From Caulobacter hibisci (GTDB taxonomy: Bacteria > Pseudomonadota > Alphaproteobacteria > Caulobacterales > Caulobacteraceae), in contig NZ_JADWOX010000009.1 of NCBI RefSeq assembly GCF_016135805.1, forward strand, positions 124,001 to 188,000: a stretch of 64,000 nucleotides of DNA, in the 5' to 3' direction. Position numbers and translations under genes: made by a program. Below, piece by piece: positions 62,389-64,000 of this stretch (within the stretch, counting starts at the first letter, position 1; each line of letters starts with the position of its first letter). A model generated the notes under the pieces. The model ran no database searches, was not told where the DNA came from, and saw only the letters and a program-made list of their open reading frames with translations.

Positions 62389-62473
62389 GGGGCGCGGGAG
62401 CCAGAGCGCGTATATCAACAGGCGGGGACAGCGCAGGCCCCTCCGATCGAGTTTTGCGCCCAAGAGGAAGTCC

Positions 62474-62659
62474 ATGAACACTCTCGCCAAATCCGTGCTG
62501 GCCGCAGTCGCGCTGACCGTTCTGAGCGCCGGCGCTGCCTTTGCCGCCGACTGCTGCTGTTGCAAGGACAAGGACGCCAAAATGGCCTGTTGCGACAAGA
62601 AGCCTGAAGCTGCGCCTGCCCCGGATGCGCCGGCCCCCAAGCCCCAGCACCAGCACTGA
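62474..62659 (+). CDS. Periplasmic Cys-rich peptide, 61 aa
   Basis: A signal peptide (LAAVALTVLSAGAAFA-A) then DCCCCKDKDAKMACCDKKPE and a Pro/Ala/His tail (PAPKPQHQH). The six Cys and the two clusters CCCC and CC are an evident metal-binding design. Ribosome site AGAGGAAG precedes ATG 62474. It resembles short Cys-rich proteins in copper islands that lack a name I can assign. A hairpin follows the stop. Confidence 0.75.
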   Translation: MNTLAKSVLAAVALTVLSAGAAFAADCCCCKDKDAKMACCDKKPEAAPAPDAPAPKPQHQH

Positions 62660-62664
62660 CTCAA

Positions 62665-62686
62665 TGCGGCCGCGAAAGCGGCCGCA
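62665..62686. terminator. Perfect 9-bp hairpin with GAAA loop
   Basis: TGCGGCCGC-GAAA-GCGGCCGCA follows the Cys-rich gene and precedes the DUF411 gene. Strong stem, no T-run: attenuation or RNA stability element rather than a classical terminator. Confidence 0.5.
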
Positions 62687-62703
62687 ACACCGCCGAGGCC
62701 GAC

Positions 62704-63147
62704 ATGATTTCTCGTAGAGCCGTTCTCGCCGGCGCGGGCTTGCTCACTCCGGCGATAGCGTTCGCGGCAAACCCGGCAATGACCGTCCACAAGACGGCCG
62801 CCTGTGGCTGCTGCGGTGGCTGGATCACGCTGATGCGACGTGCAGGGTATCAGCCGAACGTTGTCGTGGTGGAAGATTTAGGGCCGCTCCATGAGCGCTA
62901 CCGGATCCCGGTCGAGTTATCCTCCTGTCACCTCGCCACCATCGGCGGCTATGTCACCGTTGGCCATGTGCCCGCGGGCGATATCGCCCGCCTGCTGAAA
63001 GAGCGGCCAAAAGCGCTCGGGCTTACTGTACCAGGCATGCCGCTGGGATCTCCTGGCATGGAGATGCCGGACGGCCGCAAGGAAGCCTACGACACTCTGC
63101 TCCTGCTACCTGGCGGCAAGACGCGGGTATTCGCCAAGCACGCCTAG
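62704..63147 (+). CDS. DUF411 periplasmic metal-binding protein
   Basis: 147 residues. A signal peptide (SRRAVLAGAGLLTPAIAFA, Tat-like). DUF411 pattern: KTAACGCCGGWITLMRRAGY, the conserved Cys-Gly-Cys-Cys-Gly, then SCHLATIGGYVTVGHVPAGD and a Met-rich MPLGSPGMEMPDGRKE. DUF411 proteins are common in copper and heavy-metal clusters and are thought to bind copper; the mechanism is unknown. Confidence 0.92.
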   Translation: MISRRAVLAGAGLLTPAIAFAANPAMTVHKTAACGCCGGWITLMRRAGYQPNVVVVEDLGPLHERYRIPVELSSCHLATIGGYVTVGHVPAGDIARLLKERPKALGLTVPGMPLGSPGMEMPDGRKEAYDTLLLLPGGKTRVFAKHA

Positions 63148-63157
63148 CAGCACCAGA

Positions 63158-64000
63158 CTAGTGAACGGACGGCGGGGGCAGCGTCCCGAACCAGGCCACC
63201 AGAGCCAGCACCAGCAGGCTTAGACCCGCTTCGACGACAACGCTGCGGCGTAGCGCTGCCAAGGCGGCGCTTTTCGCTGCAGGCTCTCTAAGGGCTCCTC
63301 CCAACGCGGGCGCCAGGCAGTAGCGATTGGCTGCAGCTAGGCCGACCATCGCTGTGAACAGCAGGATTTTCAGGCTCAGAAGGCGGCCATAAGAGGTGGT
63401 CCATAGGCCCTCGATCCGGTCGAGCCCCACCAGGACTGCGCTGTTCACCATGCCGGTGAGAACCAGCGTGGCGACGAGCAGCGCCCCTATGCCTGAAAAG
63501 CCTTGAAGAGCACTGTGCAGAGCCGCCACGCTCTCGGACGTTCTGGGCCGTGCGAGGAGCAGCAGGGCGAAAACTACGAGCGCACCAACCCAAAGGGCCG
63601 CCGCCCAGCCATGCACAATGTCGGCCGCCAAATGTAGGGGGGCGATCGGCCCCTCGGTAGCGGCGCCGTGGCCCATCCAGGCGAAACTCGCCACAGCCAC
63701 CGCCCCAAGCGCCGCCGTCAGGCCCCAGCTTGGACGGCCGGGCTTGAGCACGAGGACAAGCAAGGCCGCTAGCCCGGCCGCGACCGCTCGACAGATCGCC
63801 GCCTTGCCAAGGTCCATGCCCGTTATGACCGCTAATAGGGTTTCCGGCTTGACGCCGTCGCGTATCGATCCGGCGAGAATGCTGGCGTGGACTGGCAGCG
63901 AGAGGAGAGCGGCAATGGCTAGGAGGGCTCCGGCGCCCGCGAGCAGGGGGCGGGCCCAGGCAGTCTGCGCCGCAGATGCTGCCCCGGACCTCGGAAGGGC
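63158..64000 (-). CDS. copD: CopD copper-resistance membrane protein (5' end cut)
   Basis: The frame continues through the right edge of the window, so the start is missing; at least 280 residues are visible. The C-terminal part has about seven to eight hydrophobic segments (ADIVHGWAAALWVGALVVFA, GFSGIGALLVATLVLTGMVN, SLKILLFTAMVGLAAANRYC), with His/Cys in the typical CopD PF05425-like order. By family it is thought to move copper into the cytosol with CopC. The CopC gene, if present, lies outside the window. Confidence 0.9.
   Translation of the reverse strand, partial: ALPRSGAASAAQTAWARPLLAGAGALLAIAALLSLPVHASILAGSIRDGVKPETLLAVITGMDLGKAAICRAVAAGLAALLVLVLKPGRPSWGLTAALGAVAVASFAWMGHGAATEGPIAPLHLAADIVHGWAAALWVGALVVFALLLLARPRTSESVAALHSALQGFSGIGALLVATLVLTGMVNSAVLVGLDRIEGLWTTSYGRLLSLKILLFTAMVGLAAANRYCLAPALGGALREPAAKSAALAALRRSVVVEAGLSLLVLALVAWFGTLPPPSVH

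Noticed and set aside
1-64000. CRISPR arrays, tRNA or rRNA genes
   Set aside because: No regular repeat-spacer structure or RNA gene signature was recognised by eye; not a formal search.

Overview
The window looks like a high-GC alphaproteobacterial replicon, most likely Caulobacter or a close relative. Supporting signs are several HWE/HisKA_2-type kinases, a ROSE-type leader in front of an hsp20 gene, a Ti-type TraA relaxase and a chemoreceptor ending in WEEF. I cannot tell chromosome from plasmid. The gene density of transfer, restriction, arsenic and copper functions is that of an accessory region. No rRNA, tRNA or CRISPR array was seen.

Layout: (1) 1-10984: the end of a chemoreceptor gene, small secreted proteins, a heat-shock and stress block (hsp20 behind a ROSE thermometer, two small companions, a GlsB-type membrane protein) and three sensor kinases. 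(2) 10985-25730: a mobilisable island with a frameshifted traA relaxase gene, a candidate oriT, two small tra genes, an uncharacterised four-gene operon (two paralogous helical proteins, a HEPN-like protein, a sigma-region-4-like protein), XRE and AlpA regulators, then a restriction island (GmrSD-like DUF262/HNH protein, MmeI-like fused restriction-methylation enzyme, Mrr-like endonuclease, DUF4238 protein). No type IV secretion genes are present. (3) 25731-44395: a von Willebrand A lipoprotein with an 11-residue repeat tail, two VOC proteins, NhaA behind a structured leader, an acetate and alcohol metabolism block (pta-like, ackA, adh, cytochrome c), a second group of HWE/HisKA_2 kinases with a response regulator, a relic of an ECF sigma gene, and a second full-length chemoreceptor closely matching the one at the left edge. 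(4) 44688-48631: an arsenic cluster (arsR-arsC-arsC-arsB leftward, arsH-arsN rightward) around one palindromic operator. (5) 48921-51905: a beta-lactamase-fold hydrolase, an AraC regulator and a short tyrosine recombinase. (6) 52035 to the right edge: a large copper-resistance cluster with two P1B ATPases, CueR, a CnrYXH-like sigma/anti-sigma/sensor cassette, multicopper oxidase, CopB, a CopZ-like chaperone, a Cys-rich peptide, a DUF411 protein and CopD.

How the parts fit: the copper genes appear to form one CueR regulon, because four CueR-type dyads with a TTGACC -35 element lie before the two ATPases, the multicopper oxidase and the chaperone. The arsenic genes share one ArsR operator. A family of about 45-bp imperfect hairpin repeats occurs at least 13 times from 25.7 to 52 kb, only between genes. 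It is the most pervasive non-coding structure here. The two chemoreceptor copies are direct repeats about 44 kb apart and could recombine.
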